Notes: generated by a model not told the origin, from the letters alone. A stretch of 64,000 nt of DNA from Adhaeribacter rhizoryzae (GCF_008629685.1 NZ_VWSF01000027.1:1-64000); one strand, 5' to 3'; positions 1 through 9,045 are shown, numbered from the stretch's first letter. Numbers and translations are program-made.

Positions 1-117
1 TTAGGCGGGTGGAAACCCCACGAAAAGCAGGCGGGGGTGATTACCCTTTTGCGCGGTTGGAATTACTTCCAGCATATCTTGCACGGGTGGACCCTGGCCC
101 AAAAATTTGTGTCCTAA
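1..117 (+). pseudogene. C-terminal end of an IS4-type transposase (cut by the window edge)
   Basis: Frame 1 is open from the first base to a TAA at 115-117 and encodes 38 residues that begin LGGW, contain AGVITLLRGW and end in a GW.LA segment. Known family pattern: IS4 (Tn5-like) transposases end in a C-terminal domain with LGG, then PGV.TLWRG, then a helix rich in aromatic residues, and this short stretch fits it in order and spacing. The catalytic DDE part would lie to the left of the window, so I cannot tell whether the element is intact. No terminal inverted repeat can be assigned, although C/G-rich inverted repeats follow within 130 bases. The call rests on a short motif match. Confidence 0.55.
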
Positions 118-122
118 TCGTA

Positions 123-256
123 GGGGGGTAGGGGGAGGATTACACATGTAGTATATCCAGTATCCGGAAGCAATACTTACCCAAACAGATGGTTATAAAC
201 CTTATATTTAATCTTCAAAATAATAGAACCTCCCCCTACCCCCTCCAAAGGGGGAC
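123..256. repeat. Inverted pair of C/G-rich repeats
   Basis: A G-rich arm at 123-138 (GGGGGGTAGGGGGAGG) is the inverse complement, over about 15 bases, of the C-rich arm at 229-243 (CCTCCCCCTACCCCC). The right arm continues into a small CCCC/GGGG hairpin at 240-255. The arms flank about 90 bases of A/T-rich DNA with no gene. The position just after a transposase end suggests an insertion-related or dispersed repeat, but no IS boundary can be fixed from this window. The rest of 1-346 holds nothing else I recognise. Confidence 0.55.
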
Positions 257-346
257 TTTTCCTGGTTATTGGAGCAAATATATTCAGGTGTGTTTTATGG
301 CAGAACCAGAAGCTAACAACTTTGGGTAAACCCTACCACAATAGCA

Positions 347-1552
347 TTATTTACCTTTACTCGTATACGAAGCCAGCATTTGGGTTACAGCCTCATCGCC
401 CATTACGGCGTAGCTAGGGCGGGGATGTTGGGTATTAAATACCCGCAAGGTGGCTTCGGGCTCTACTTTTACAAAGCTCTCGTCAATTTCGCCGGCAGCG
501 TTGGTTACGGGTTTTAAAGATAAACCCAAGTGTTTGGCTAAAAACTGGTAGGCAGCTTTTCTTTTATTAATGCCGTAATCGTGGCCTTCGTTGGGCAGGT
601 GTACGTTTTGCACCAGGTTTTCTTTTTTATAGAAAGCGTAAATATTGCGGATATACGGGTATTCTACATCGGGTGTGTTTTTTGTCCAGTCTTTGCCATC
701 CGAAATCAGCAACATGGGGCGCGGAGCAGCCAGAGCGGCAATTTCTACGTTGCTGGTTTGGTGGTCGGCACTTTTATGAATAGGCATGCCGCTCTCGCAG
801 GCACAACCGCCAAAAAAATGCGCCGAAACCATTACTACAGGCACCGACACGGCAATTCTTTTATCCAGTGCCGTTAATAAAAAAGTTTGGGTACAGCCAC
901 CCGATTCGCCGGTTACGCCAATCCGTTTGGGATCTACGCCGGGTAATGTTAACAGAAAATCTACGGCTCGCTGGCTGTTGCGACTGAGTAAGGTTACGGC
1001 CTGCGGAAACTTGTGCGTGTTCTGGTCCGATTCGCCCATGCCGGCCATATCATAAGCCAGCACCACGGCACCCATCCGGGCCAGCGTGGCGCAGCGCTTT
1101 TGCACGTACTCCTGAAAACGCGGATTATTGCCGTGGCCGTGCGGCGCCAGAATAGCTGCATACGATTTTTGCGGCTGGGTAGGCCGGTATAAATTACCCG
1201 TAACAAAATAGCCGGGTAAACTCTCGAAAGCTACGTTTTCTACCGTGTACCCATCGTAAGTTCTTTTGCTGTGCACAATGGGTTTTAAAGGCGTATTGGC
1301 CGGTAAAACTTTCAGGTTAGCGCCTTCTATTATACCGCGGCGAATGCGTTCGGCCCTTTTCTCCCAGCTTTTCTGGTCGTAATAGGTGGCGGCAAATTGG
1401 GTAAGCGCAGCTTTACCTTCGGCTTCGGTAAAATAATTGCCCTGGCACAGCATATTGGGGTTAATAGTTTGCTGTGCCCACAGGCGGCCGGGCAAGAAAG
1501 TAAATGCCGCTATTAAAATAATTGCCCCAAGAATATCAATTTTCAGATGCAT
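347..1552 (-). CDS. Secreted alpha/beta hydrolase, acetylxylan esterase-like
   Basis: This predicted serine hydrolase has an alpha/beta fold. The chosen start (cat at 1550-1552) gives 401 residues with a signal peptide at 1-26 ending in WAQ. A longer in-frame start would put 30 polar residues before the signal peptide and is unlikely. The nucleophile elbow is GESGG at 215-219 (Ser217), an HGHG oxyanion-type motif is at 138-141, the acid is probably Asp285 or Asp288, and the catalytic His is probably His324 in NEGHDYG. It resembles secreted carbohydrate acetyl-esterases common near Bacteroidota polysaccharide loci, but no glycoside hydrolase is nearby, so the substrate is unknown. It stands alone and points away from the amine oxidase gene. 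Confidence 0.75.
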   Translation of the reverse strand: MHLKIDILGAIILIAAFTFLPGRLWAQQTINPNMLCQGNYFTEAEGKAALTQFAATYYDQKSWEKRAERIRRGIIEGANLKVLPANTPLKPIVHSKRTYDGYTVENVAFESLPGYFVTGNLYRPTQPQKSYAAILAPHGHGNNPRFQEYVQKRCATLARMGAVVLAYDMAGMGESDQNTHKFPQAVTLLSRNSQRAVDFLLTLPGVDPKRIGVTGESGGCTQTFLLTALDKRIAVSVPVVMVSAHFFGGCACESGMPIHKSADHQTSNVEIAALAAPRPMLLISDGKDWTKNTPDVEYPYIRNIYAFYKKENLVQNVHLPNEGHDYGINKRKAAYQFLAKHLGLSLKPVTNAAGEIDESFVKVEPEATLRVFNTQHPRPSYAVMGDEAVTQMLASYTSKGK

Positions 1553-1733
1553 AGTGGTGGTCGGATAATAGCTGAAGCTAGTAGGTCTGGTAAAGAGAGT
1601 AATATACTTAATTTTTAGAATACAACTGTTTTGGGTAACCAATTAATCTGCAGCAGTAATAATTATTGGTTGGTTAAGAACTATTCCGGAACAAAAAATA
1701 ATCATTGCTTTAATACCTGCGTAAAAGTCGGCT

Positions 1734-3041
1734 ATGAATAATTTGGACGTAATTGTAGTAGGAGGCGGCGCCTGCGGATTAATGGCTGCCCAGGAATTGG
1801 CCAAAGCCGGTAAACAGGTACTGGTGCTGGAAGCCCGCAACCGGTTAGGTGGCCGGATTTATACCGCTCGCTTAAATGATTTTTCAATACCCGTAGAAGC
1901 CGGGGCCGAATTTATTCACGGCGATTTGCCACTAACCCAAAACTTGCTGAACAGTGCCGGTGTAACGTATGCTTTAATGAAAGGAACCTCTTACGAAGTT
2001 AAGCACGGCGATTTACACGAATCCGGCGAGTTTATCGAAGATTTTGAAGTACTGCTGGAAAAGCTGGAAACCTTAACCGAAGATTTACCGCTGGCTGCTT
2101 TTTTGGATAGATATTTCAGCGAAGAAAAATACCAGGATTTGCGTAATTCGGTTACGCGGTTTGCCGAAGGCTACGATGCCGCCGATACCCAAAAAGTAAG
2201 TACGTTGGCTATTCGGGAAGAGTGGAAAGCCGGCGGGGCCGCTATTTCGTATCATCCGCATGGCGGTTACAGCCAATTAATAGATTTTCTGGCTACGGAA
2301 GTCAAAGCCGCTGGTGTAACGGTTGAGCTAAATACGCCAGTGCGGGAAATTAGGTGGGAGCCGGGTAAGGTTAAACTGGTTACCAGCAGTGGAGAAACTT
2401 ACGTAGCGCAGCAAGCCTTAATAACAGTATCTATTGGTGTACTGCAAGCCCAACCCGAAAGTGCCGGTTATATTAATTTTGTGCCCGAACTACCCGAAAA
2501 AAAGCAAGCCCTAGCCCAAATGGGTTTTGGTGCAGTTATTAAAGTTTGCCTGGAGTTTAAAACTGCTTTCTGGCAAGATGAAGCTTTTTCCGCCCAGAAT
2601 ACCAAACAAGCCCCGGACCTGGCCTTTCTTTTCTCCGATACGCATCTTTTTACCGCCTGGTGGACCCAATTGCCTGACCAGACTCCTTTGCTTACCGCCT
2701 GGCTAGCCGGTCCGCCCGCCGAGAAATACAAAAACCTACCCGACGAAGCGCTCATAACCGAAGCATTAACCGCCGTGGCCGATATGTTTAACACCTCGGT
2801 AGCAATATTACTGGAGCACTTAAAAGCCAGTGTAGTGTTTAACTGGGCTGCCGACCCTTTTGCCCGCGGCGCTTATGCTTATGCCACCGTGGCCGCCTCC
2901 GAAGCTGGGGCCATAGTAGCCCAACCTGTAGCCAATACCTTGTTTTTTGCCGGCGAAGGTTTATACAAAGGCCCTGAAATGGGAACCGTAGAAGCAGCGT
3001 TGGCTAGTGGTTTGGCTACTGCAAAGGAAATATTAGGCTGA
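1734..3041 (+). CDS. FAD-dependent amine oxidase family protein
   Basis: This is a 435-residue flavoprotein of the flavin monoamine oxidase family. The dinucleotide-binding motif VVGGGACG is at residues 8-15, followed by an acidic strand end and the family signature ARNRLGGR around 35-42. The C-terminal FAD-contacting segment FAGEGLYKGPEMGTVEAA lies near residue 403 onward. The family oxidises primary or secondary amines, or polyamines, to imines and aldehydes with release of H2O2. There is no signal peptide, so it should be cytoplasmic. Length is normal for the family. It begins about 180 bases from the divergent hydrolase and is probably monocistronic. The actual substrate cannot be read from the sequence. 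Confidence 0.8.
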   Translation: MNNLDVIVVGGGACGLMAAQELAKAGKQVLVLEARNRLGGRIYTARLNDFSIPVEAGAEFIHGDLPLTQNLLNSAGVTYALMKGTSYEVKHGDLHESGEFIEDFEVLLEKLETLTEDLPLAAFLDRYFSEEKYQDLRNSVTRFAEGYDAADTQKVSTLAIREEWKAGGAAISYHPHGGYSQLIDFLATEVKAAGVTVELNTPVREIRWEPGKVKLVTSSGETYVAQQALITVSIGVLQAQPESAGYINFVPELPEKKQALAQMGFGAVIKVCLEFKTAFWQDEAFSAQNTKQAPDLAFLFSDTHLFTAWWTQLPDQTPLLTAWLAGPPAEKYKNLPDEALITEALTAVADMFNTSVAILLEHLKASVVFNWAADPFARGAYAYATVAASEAGAIVAQPVANTLFFAGEGLYKGPEMGTVEAALASGLATAKEILG

Positions 3042-3219
3042 ATAAATGAATTCTGTTAATTAACCATTAAAGCATTTATTATAAGATAATATCCAGTTGC
3101 CTCTGCGTTATAGGGTTTTCTTAAAATTTAAGCCTAACTATTACTGTAAACTAATTAGGCCAGAGAAATCTATTCTAAAAGCCTCAATCTCTTTGTTGGG
3201 TAATAGCACTTACTTATGC

Positions 3220-3780
3220 TTAATACTTGTGTGAAAGCAGGTCCCATTCTTCTTTTAACATAGCAAATTGGTATTCACTACCCCAATTACCTTTGAAAAA
3301 AATATTCTTAATAAAATGGCCTTCTTGTCTGAACGATAAACTTTTAAGTAAGTTAACAGAAGCAATATTTTCAACATCTACCGTTTCAACTACCCGGTGC
3401 AGTCCTTTTATGTTAAAAAGAAAATGTAAAATTCCAGTAAAGGCTTCTTTGGCGTAGCCTTGTTTTTGGTGTAAATGCGAAATCGTAATGCCTACTTCGG
3501 CTATTCTGGAATCATCAGCGGTAAGTTTAATGGCACAATCACCAATCAGCTCTTCGGTTAACTTGTGCGCAATGCCATACTGTACCCATTCGCCCGGATT
3601 TCCAAACAATTTATTCTTTTGCTCCAGAATAAAATTGCGGGCTTCCTCTTTTGTCATTACCTCAAACCCCTGGTATTTGGTTACTTCGGGGTTAGACCGA
3701 TAAACATAAAAAGGCTCCAGGTCTTTCGGTTGGAGGTTTCTTATTTGCAGTCTTTTCGTTTCTATAAATAGTGGTTCCAC
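3220..3780 (-). CDS. GNAT N-acetyltransferase, RimJ/RimL type
   Basis: This 186-residue protein has the RimJ/RimL-like GNAT layout: an N-terminal strand ETKRLQIRNLQPKDLEPF, a central AEVGITISHLHQKQGYAKEA acetyl-CoA motif (the Q-x-x-G-x-A version of motif A) and a late NIASVNLLKSLSFRQEG motif B. This subfamily usually acetylates N-termini, spermidine or small amine substrates; the target here is unknown. It is cytoplasmic with no signal peptide. The 178 bases between it and the amine oxidase gene hold no visible feature. Confidence 0.82.
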   Translation of the reverse strand: MEPLFIETKRLQIRNLQPKDLEPFYVYRSNPEVTKYQGFEVMTKEEARNFILEQKNKLFGNPGEWVQYGIAHKLTEELIGDCAIKLTADDSRIAEVGITISHLHQKQGYAKEAFTGILHFLFNIKGLHRVVETVDVENIASVNLLKSLSFRQEGHFIKNIFFKGNWGSEYQFAMLKEEWDLLSHKY

Positions 3781-3908
3781 TTAATTATTGATGTTTGGTT
3801 TGGGCGGCTTAATTAGAAAATAATAATTTGTGGAGCAGATTTTCAATTTCGCTCCTCGTTTGGTGCCCTCACCAGCCGAAAGCAAGCCAGTTTTCAGTGT
3901 TATTCATT

Positions 3909-3931
3909 AGGTCTGTGAGGGCACAGACCTT
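3909..3931. repeat. Short perfect hairpin
   Basis: AGGTCTGTG is followed by a few bases and CACAGACCT, giving a 9-bp stem 12 bases past the stop codon of the leftward gene ending at 3943. It lacks a clear T-run on either strand, so it is at best a weak terminator. Confidence 0.4.
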
Positions 3932-3942
3932 GGTAGAGGATT

Positions 3943-4338
3943 TTAATTTTTCAATTTATAAAATATTTCTTTCATGGTATCCGCGTCTAGTGCCTGCATG
4001 TCTATCAGTTTAAGCGATTTTACCATTTTTAGCGTAGTGGTTTTATATTTCTGAAAATGCGGCGTTTTTAAATGTGCCGCATAAGCTGTCTGGTTAGCAT
4101 ACATTTCCAAAATTCTAATCTGGTTCGGGTGTTCTTTCTGATACATGGGAAAAATAGAAATAACCCCTGGTTCTAATCGCACGGATGCTTCCGCTTCTTC
4201 CTGTAGAATTTTATTATATTCATTAAGGTATTTCGAATCAATCTCTATTTCTGAAATACGAATTATCATATCAGTTTTCTGCGCGAATACACTAATATTT
4301 GACAGTAGAATTGATAATACAATTACAAAATACTTCAT
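3943..4338 (-). CDS. Exported antibiotic-biosynthesis-monooxygenase (ABM) domain protein
   Basis: The preferred start at 4338 gives 131 residues with a clear signal peptide of about 20 residues (MKYFVIVLSILLSN... ending VFAQ). The mature part has the ABM/dimeric alpha-beta barrel pattern: a strand ISEIEIDSKYLNEYNKIL, a long helix rich in Glu, then RLEPGVISIFPMYQKE and a final helix AAHLKTPHFQKY. The EPG turn and the H.....F.KY helix are typical of YgiN-like quinol monooxygenases. Most relatives are cytoplasmic, so the signal peptide marks an exported subgroup common in Bacteroidota. A start 39 codons upstream would bury the signal peptide and overlap the neighbouring gene, so I rejected it. 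Confidence 0.7.
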   Translation of the reverse strand: MKYFVIVLSILLSNISVFAQKTDMIIRISEIEIDSKYLNEYNKILQEEAEASVRLEPGVISIFPMYQKEHPNQIRILEMYANQTAYAAHLKTPHFQKYKTTTLKMVKSLKLIDMQALDADTMKEIFYKLKN

Positions 4339-4408
4339 AATATTAAAATCTTTTAAGTTTATAGGCGTAACGTGCTGCGTGTATGTTGTGAAGCTATCAG
4401 CAAGTCTT

Positions 4409-4882
4409 TCAATTAACATAACCTCCTTTACACCAATTTTTAACCGTACCCGCATCGTTCATTATTATATGATAGGTAGTACCACTATATTCATGCATTT
4501 CCACTATTGTAACAATATTTTGGTCCTTCTTTTTACTAAAAGAAATTGTTGAATAAACTATTGGGTAATTTTCTTCATTTCTTTCTTTTATTCTAAATCT
4601 TTTATCTTGTCCTAAATCTATTTTTGTTCGATTTGATGTATTAAGGGCCAATGTATCTGTAGAATTTAATCTGAAACCCAAATCTGTTAAACAATGAGTA
4701 CTCCACAAAAAAAAATGTTCCCTTTCTAAATCTTGTCGAAGGGTTATTTTCTTCTTTAATGGATATTGTTTTAGAATGGTATCTTTATAATAATCAAATG
4801 CAATCTGTTCAAAAGGAATTTCCCTTTGACCAAAACTAATGAAGGGGACTAAGACAAGAAGTAGAATTAATCTTATTCTCAT
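4409..4882 (-). CDS. Small secreted protein of unknown function
   Basis: The start at 4882 (MRIRLILLLVLVPFISFGQ) gives 157 residues with a signal peptide of about 19 residues; longer in-frame starts add a non-hydrophobic leader and look wrong. The mature protein is rich in Lys, Thr and Tyr and has no domain that I recognise. It contains two cysteines (in STHCLTD and KNWCKGG). Its DNA is noticeably more A/T-rich than the genes around it, and the same is true of the next leftward gene, which may mean recent acquisition of this pair. A bidirectional terminator at 4970-5006 separates it from asd. Confidence 0.55.
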   Translation of the reverse strand: MRIRLILLLVLVPFISFGQREIPFEQIAFDYYKDTILKQYPLKKKITLRQDLEREHFFLWSTHCLTDLGFRLNSTDTLALNTSNRTKIDLGQDKRFRIKERNEENYPIVYSTISFSKKKDQNIVTIVEMHEYSGTTYHIIMNDAGTVKNWCKGGYVN

Positions 4883-4969
4883 TTTCTGACTTGCTGTCGA
4901 CTGTTGTGTTTGGGTAATTATTCCTTTTATTCTTCCAAAAGTGGAACCTAATCGTAAGATAACCAAAAC

Positions 4970-5006
4970 AAAAAAGCCACAGCTAATTGCCGTGGCTTTT
5001 TTGTTT
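4970..5006. terminator. Bidirectional intrinsic terminator
   Basis: AAAAAAGCCAC, an 11-base loop and GTGGCTTTTTT form a stem with A-run and T-run on opposite sides. It lies 17 bases past the asd stop codon, which reads leftward, so it terminates asd. Confidence 0.85.
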
Positions 5007-5022
5007 TTAACGGATTAATATT

Positions 5023-6012
5023 TTACACCAAGTCGTGCTTAATTAAATATTCGGCAATTTGTACGGCGTTGGTAGCGGCACCTTTGCGGAGGTTGTCGGC
5101 TACAATCCACATGTTAATAGTGCGGGGTTGGGTTTCGTCCCAACGTACGCGGCCAACGAGTACTTCGTCTTTTTGGTGGGCATCCATCGGCATCGGGTAT
5201 TTCAGGTTTTTTACGTCATCAACTACCAGTACACCTTCGGTTTGTTCCAGAATCTGGTATACTTCATCCAAAGTAAAATCCTTTTCAAACTCTACATTCA
5301 CCGATTCGGAGTGACCACCCATTACCGGAATCCGGACAGTAGTAGCGGTTACTTTTACGCTATCGTCGCTGAGGATTTTTTTGGTTTCGTTCACCATTTT
5401 CATTTCCTCTTTGGTGTAACCGTTTTCGGTAAACACATCAATGTGCGGCAACACGTTCAGGTCGATGCGGTACGGGTAAGCCATTTCGCCTTCTTTGCCG
5501 GCCCGCTCGTTCATGAGCTGGTCCACAGCTTTTTTACCGGTACCGGTTACCGATTGGTACGTCGAAACTACTACCCGCTTCATTTTAAAAGCTTCGTGCA
5601 GTTTGTGCAAAGCCACCACCATCTGAATGGTAGAACAGTTGGGGTTGGCAATAATTTTATCGTCTTTGGTTAATTCTTTTGCGTTAATTTCGGGCACTAC
5701 CAGTTTTTTGGTTGGGTCCATGCGCCAGGCCGAGGAATTATCGATTACGGTAATACCAGCTTCGGCAAAACGAGGAGCTTCTTTGGTAGAAGTGCTGCCA
5801 CCCGCCGAAAAAATAGCAATATGGGGTTTGGCCGCAATAGCCTCTTCTACACCAATAACAGTAATTTCCTGGCCCTTAAAAGTCTTCTTAGTACCCTTCG
5901 ATTTTTCGGAGGCAACCAATAATAATTCATCTACGGGGAAGTTTCTTTCCGCCAGTACTTTTAAGATTTCACCGCCTACCAGGCCGGTGGCTCCTACTAC
6001 TGCTACTTTCAT
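5023..6012 (-). CDS. asd: Aspartate-semialdehyde dehydrogenase
   Basis: This enzyme reduces aspartyl phosphate to aspartate semialdehyde with NADPH, the branch point to lysine/diaminopimelate, threonine and methionine. The start at 6012 (MKVAVVGATGLVGGEIL) places the Rossmann motif GATGLVGG at residues 7-14; the upstream in-frame extension has no family support. The catalytic cysteine is Cys126 in NPNCSTIQ, and the catalytic-site histidine is in MGGHSESVNVEF. At 329 residues the length is normal. It appears monocistronic, with a promoter at 6038-6068 and a terminator at 4970-5006. Confidence 0.95.
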   Translation of the reverse strand: MKVAVVGATGLVGGEILKVLAERNFPVDELLLVASEKSKGTKKTFKGQEITVIGVEEAIAAKPHIAIFSAGGSTSTKEAPRFAEAGITVIDNSSAWRMDPTKKLVVPEINAKELTKDDKIIANPNCSTIQMVVALHKLHEAFKMKRVVVSTYQSVTGTGKKAVDQLMNERAGKEGEMAYPYRIDLNVLPHIDVFTENGYTKEEMKMVNETKKILSDDSVKVTATTVRIPVMGGHSESVNVEFEKDFTLDEVYQILEQTEGVLVVDDVKNLKYPMPMDAHQKDEVLVGRVRWDETQPRTINMWIVADNLRKGAATNAVQIAEYLIKHDLV

Positions 6013-6037
6013 TTTTTTTGATGGATAAAAATTAAAA

Positions 6038-6068
6038 AAATTATATAACCTGCTGCTCCTAACCAAAA
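6038..6068 (-). promoter_or_regulatory. Promoter for asd
   Basis: On the minus strand TTTTG (6064-6068) lies 23 bases upstream of TATAATTT (6038-6045), matching the Bacteroidota -33 TTTG / -7 TAnnTTTG arrangement with one mismatch. The predicted transcript start falls about 20 bases before the asd start codon. Confidence 0.5.
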
Positions 6069-6165
6069 CGTTTTACTTTTTTTTCGTATTTAGTAACCCG
6101 TACCCGGTTCGGGTTCAGCTAATTGGGGCGCAAATTAAAGACTTTTTCAACAGCTATAACTATGT

Positions 6166-8754
6166 ATGCGGAAAATTTTGCTTCTGTGGTTGATTTTATG
6201 TCAATTTTACACTTATGCGCAACTACAGGAAAATTTTTCGGACGGTGACTTTACCCATGACCCTACCTGGACCGGCGATACTGATTATTTTACCGTAAAC
6301 GCCGCTGGGCAACTCCAAACCAACGGCCCGGCCGTAACCGGCACCGAACTACAACTGGCTACCCCTTGCCAGGCCGTAACCGGCACTACCTGGGAATTTT
6401 TTGCCCGACTAAATTTAGCTACTTCCTCGGGTAATTACGCCGATATATTCCTGATTTCGGACTCCGCCAACTTTAAAGGCCGAAACAATGGGTATTTTGT
6501 AAGAATTGGCGGCACGCCCGATGAGGTAAGTTTGTTCCGGAAAGATGCAGGCGGTAATCCGGTTTATATAATTAATGGCCGCGATGGCACTATTGGCGCT
6601 ACTACAAATAACGTGGTTAAAGTAAAAGTTACCCGCGACTCAGAATCGCGCTGGACGTTGTGGGTAGATGTATCCGGCACCGGCCAAAACTACCAGGAAG
6701 AGGGGCAAGCCATAGATGCTACGTACCAGCAGTCGGGTTACTTTGGGGTTTTAGTTAAATATTCCTCGGCTAATAACCAGCGTTTTTTCTTCGATGATTT
6801 TATTATAACCGATAACGCGCCGCCACTGCTTCGGCAAGTGCAGGTAATAAATAATCTGGCAATTAATATTTTGTTTAACGAGCCGGTAGCTTTACCAACT
6901 GCCCAGAACCCCGAAAATTATTTACTACAAAATATTGGCCAACCCTTGGTAGCTGTAAGAGATGCCACTAATCCGGCTTTGGTACACCTTACTTTTGCGC
7001 AAGCTTTTCCGGCTGGTACACATACGCTTATAGTTTCGGGTTTAACAGATTTGTATGGCAATAAACTGGTAGCGCCCCAAACCACTACATTTTCTTATAA
7101 CCCCCCTGTAGCAATAAATTACCGCGAAGTCCGGATTAACGAAGTACTAGCCGATGTAAACCCAACCGTAGGCTTGCCGGCGGCTGAATTTATTGAACTG
7201 TATAACAACAGCAGTAAAACCATAAACCTGCAAGGCTGGCAATATGCCGATGCTACCACCGCCAGAGGTACTTTACCAGCTTATATTTTAACACCCAACA
7301 GCTACGTAATATTATGCCGGGTTACCGATACAACTGCTTTCCGGCCTTTCGGCAACGTGCTAGGGCTTTCAGTTTTCCCAACTTTAAACGATAGCGGCGA
7401 TGAAGTACGGCTTTTTAATAATACTGGTCAGTTAATCGATAAAATAATTTATACCACCGCCTGGTACCAGGATGCCCGCAAAGCCGAAGGCGGCTGGAGC
7501 CTGGAATTAATTAACCCGCTCTTAAACTGTTCCGAAGCTACTAACTGGATAGCGGCCACTGACCCCAGCGGCGGCACACCCGGCAAACAAAATTCGGTTT
7601 ACAGCAACACGCCCGATACGCAACCGCCAACCTTGCTCAAAACCGAAGTAATGGCTGGTAACCAACTAAAACTAACTTTTTCGGAAAACCTGGATAGCCT
7701 GACTGCCCGGAATATTGCCGCTTACACTGTTTCGCCGGCTATAAATATTACGGCAGTTACGTTTACAGGTAAAACTTACCAGCAAGTGCTGCTGACCCTC
7801 GCAAATAATTTACAACCCAGGCAGGTTTATGAAATTACCGTGCGCCAGGTGCGCGATTGTGCCGGAAACTTATCTAGCGAAGCCAAAGCTACTGTTGTAC
7901 TGCCGGAACCAGCGGCTATTGGCGATGTCGTTATAAATGAAATATTGTTTAACCCGCGCAGCGGCGGCGTTGATTTTGTGGAAATTGTTAACCGGTCTAT
8001 TAAATATATCGATTTAAAAAACTGGCAACTGGGTAATTTGCAGCCCGATTCCGCTTCGGATAAGAAAATTATTACGGAGGAATCGCTGGTGATGGCGCCC
8101 GGCGAATATTTACTATTAACAACTCGCCCCGATGTAGTACAGGCGCATTATCCGGCGGCCAAACCAGAAGCTTTTATAAAAATGGATCGGCTGCCTTCTT
8201 TCCCCGACGAGCAGGGTACCGTTTTATTAATTGAGGCAAACCAAAAGCTAATGGACCGTTTCGCTTACCACGAAGATATGCACTTTAAGCTGCTCGCCGA
8301 TGTAAACGGGGTTTCGCTGGAACGTATCCGGTTGCAAGGCGATAGCAGCGCCACTAACTGGCATTCGGCGGCCAGCTCCGTAAATTATGCTACGCCGGGT
8401 TATAAAAATTCGCAATATTTTGAGCAAACGCCTTCCACCCAATTTTTCAACATCGAGCCTAAAATATTCACCCCCGACGAGGACGGCGAAAATGATTTTA
8501 CCACCATTAATTACCGCACCGAAGCGGCCGGTTTTGTAACCAATATTACCGTGTATGATGCCAGCGGCCGGGAAATAAAAAGGCTGGTAAAAAACGAATT
8601 ATTGGCCCAAAACGGATTTTTCCGGTGGGATGGTCTGGATGATCGTGGTCGTAAAGTGCCGGTGGGTTATTACGTGTTGTTTATTGAGCTTTTTAACTTA
8701 CAAGGCCAGGTTAAAGCTTATAAAGAAACCGTGGTAGTTGGCACCAGATTCTAA
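6166..8754 (+). CDS. Large secreted lamin-tail-domain surface protein with FlgD-like C-terminus
   Basis: This 862-residue exported protein starts with a signal peptide at 1-19 ending YAQ. Residues 20-215 look like a beta-sandwich (concanavalin-like: NFSDGDF, FFDDFIITD). Ig-like SusE/Big-type modules follow at about 220-315 and 490-575. Two lamin-tail domains are visible, one at about 320-440 (VRINEVLADV... EFIELYN) and one at about 585-720 (VVINEILFNP... DFVEIVN). The last 100 residues (NIEPKIFTPDEDGENDF ... GFFRWDGLDDRGRKVPVGYY) are a FlgD-like domain of the kind found at the C-terminus of surface and type 9-secreted proteins of gliding Bacteroidota. A structural or adhesive surface role is likely; no catalytic motif is visible. 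Confidence 0.75.
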   Translation: MRKILLLWLILCQFYTYAQLQENFSDGDFTHDPTWTGDTDYFTVNAAGQLQTNGPAVTGTELQLATPCQAVTGTTWEFFARLNLATSSGNYADIFLISDSANFKGRNNGYFVRIGGTPDEVSLFRKDAGGNPVYIINGRDGTIGATTNNVVKVKVTRDSESRWTLWVDVSGTGQNYQEEGQAIDATYQQSGYFGVLVKYSSANNQRFFFDDFIITDNAPPLLRQVQVINNLAINILFNEPVALPTAQNPENYLLQNIGQPLVAVRDATNPALVHLTFAQAFPAGTHTLIVSGLTDLYGNKLVAPQTTTFSYNPPVAINYREVRINEVLADVNPTVGLPAAEFIELYNNSSKTINLQGWQYADATTARGTLPAYILTPNSYVILCRVTDTTAFRPFGNVLGLSVFPTLNDSGDEVRLFNNTGQLIDKIIYTTAWYQDARKAEGGWSLELINPLLNCSEATNWIAATDPSGGTPGKQNSVYSNTPDTQPPTLLKTEVMAGNQLKLTFSENLDSLTARNIAAYTVSPAINITAVTFTGKTYQQVLLTLANNLQPRQVYEITVRQVRDCAGNLSSEAKATVVLPEPAAIGDVVINEILFNPRSGGVDFVEIVNRSIKYIDLKNWQLGNLQPDSASDKKIITEESLVMAPGEYLLLTTRPDVVQAHYPAAKPEAFIKMDRLPSFPDEQGTVLLIEANQKLMDRFAYHEDMHFKLLADVNGVSLERIRLQGDSSATNWHSAASSVNYATPGYKNSQYFEQTPSTQFFNIEPKIFTPDEDGENDFTTINYRTEAAGFVTNITVYDASGREIKRLVKNELLAQNGFFRWDGLDDRGRKVPVGYYVLFIELFNLQGQVKAYKETVVVGTRF

Positions 8755-8820
8755 TAATTATTGCCCTTCTTTAACTTATACTATTATAAAACAGGTTCTG
8801 CGCTTAAGTTTACATTATTG

Positions 8821-8901
8821 GTCATCCTGAGCTTGTCGAAGGATCTATAACAGCATCAATAAAGGTAATTATTAGATGTTTCGACAAGCTCAACATGACT
8901 A
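8821..8901. repeat. Dispersed palindromic repeat, copy 1 (REPIN-like)
   Basis: The unit has a left arm GTCATCCTGAGCTTGTCGAA, a spacer of nearly 40 bases, and an imperfect inverted right arm TTCGACAAGCTCAACATGAC. Its first 36 bases (8821-8856) occur exactly, in inverted orientation, at 54223-54258. It lies between two rightward genes and lacks a T-run. The rest of the 291-base gap (8755-9045) shows nothing else. Confidence 0.85.
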
Positions 8902-9045
8902 CAATAATTTAAGCGTATAAATTGACTAACAGTGGTATTATTTTCCTGCCGGCTTTAAAAATATATTTTTGCGCAGGCAACGGTTCCGGCTTACCCTTTG
9001 TCTACTCCTCATAAACCCGATCTTAAAACGCCACTTATTTGAGCT

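Noticed and set aside
5059-5673. Open frame of 204 codons on the plus strand inside asd
   Set aside because: It is antisense to the catalytic domain of asd, and has abundant Phe/His/Val, which is typical of a shadow frame.
8821-8901. Reading the palindromic repeat at 8821 as a terminator for the lamin-tail gene
   Set aside because: There is no T-run, and an identical core occurs far away near other genes, so it is a dispersed repeat.
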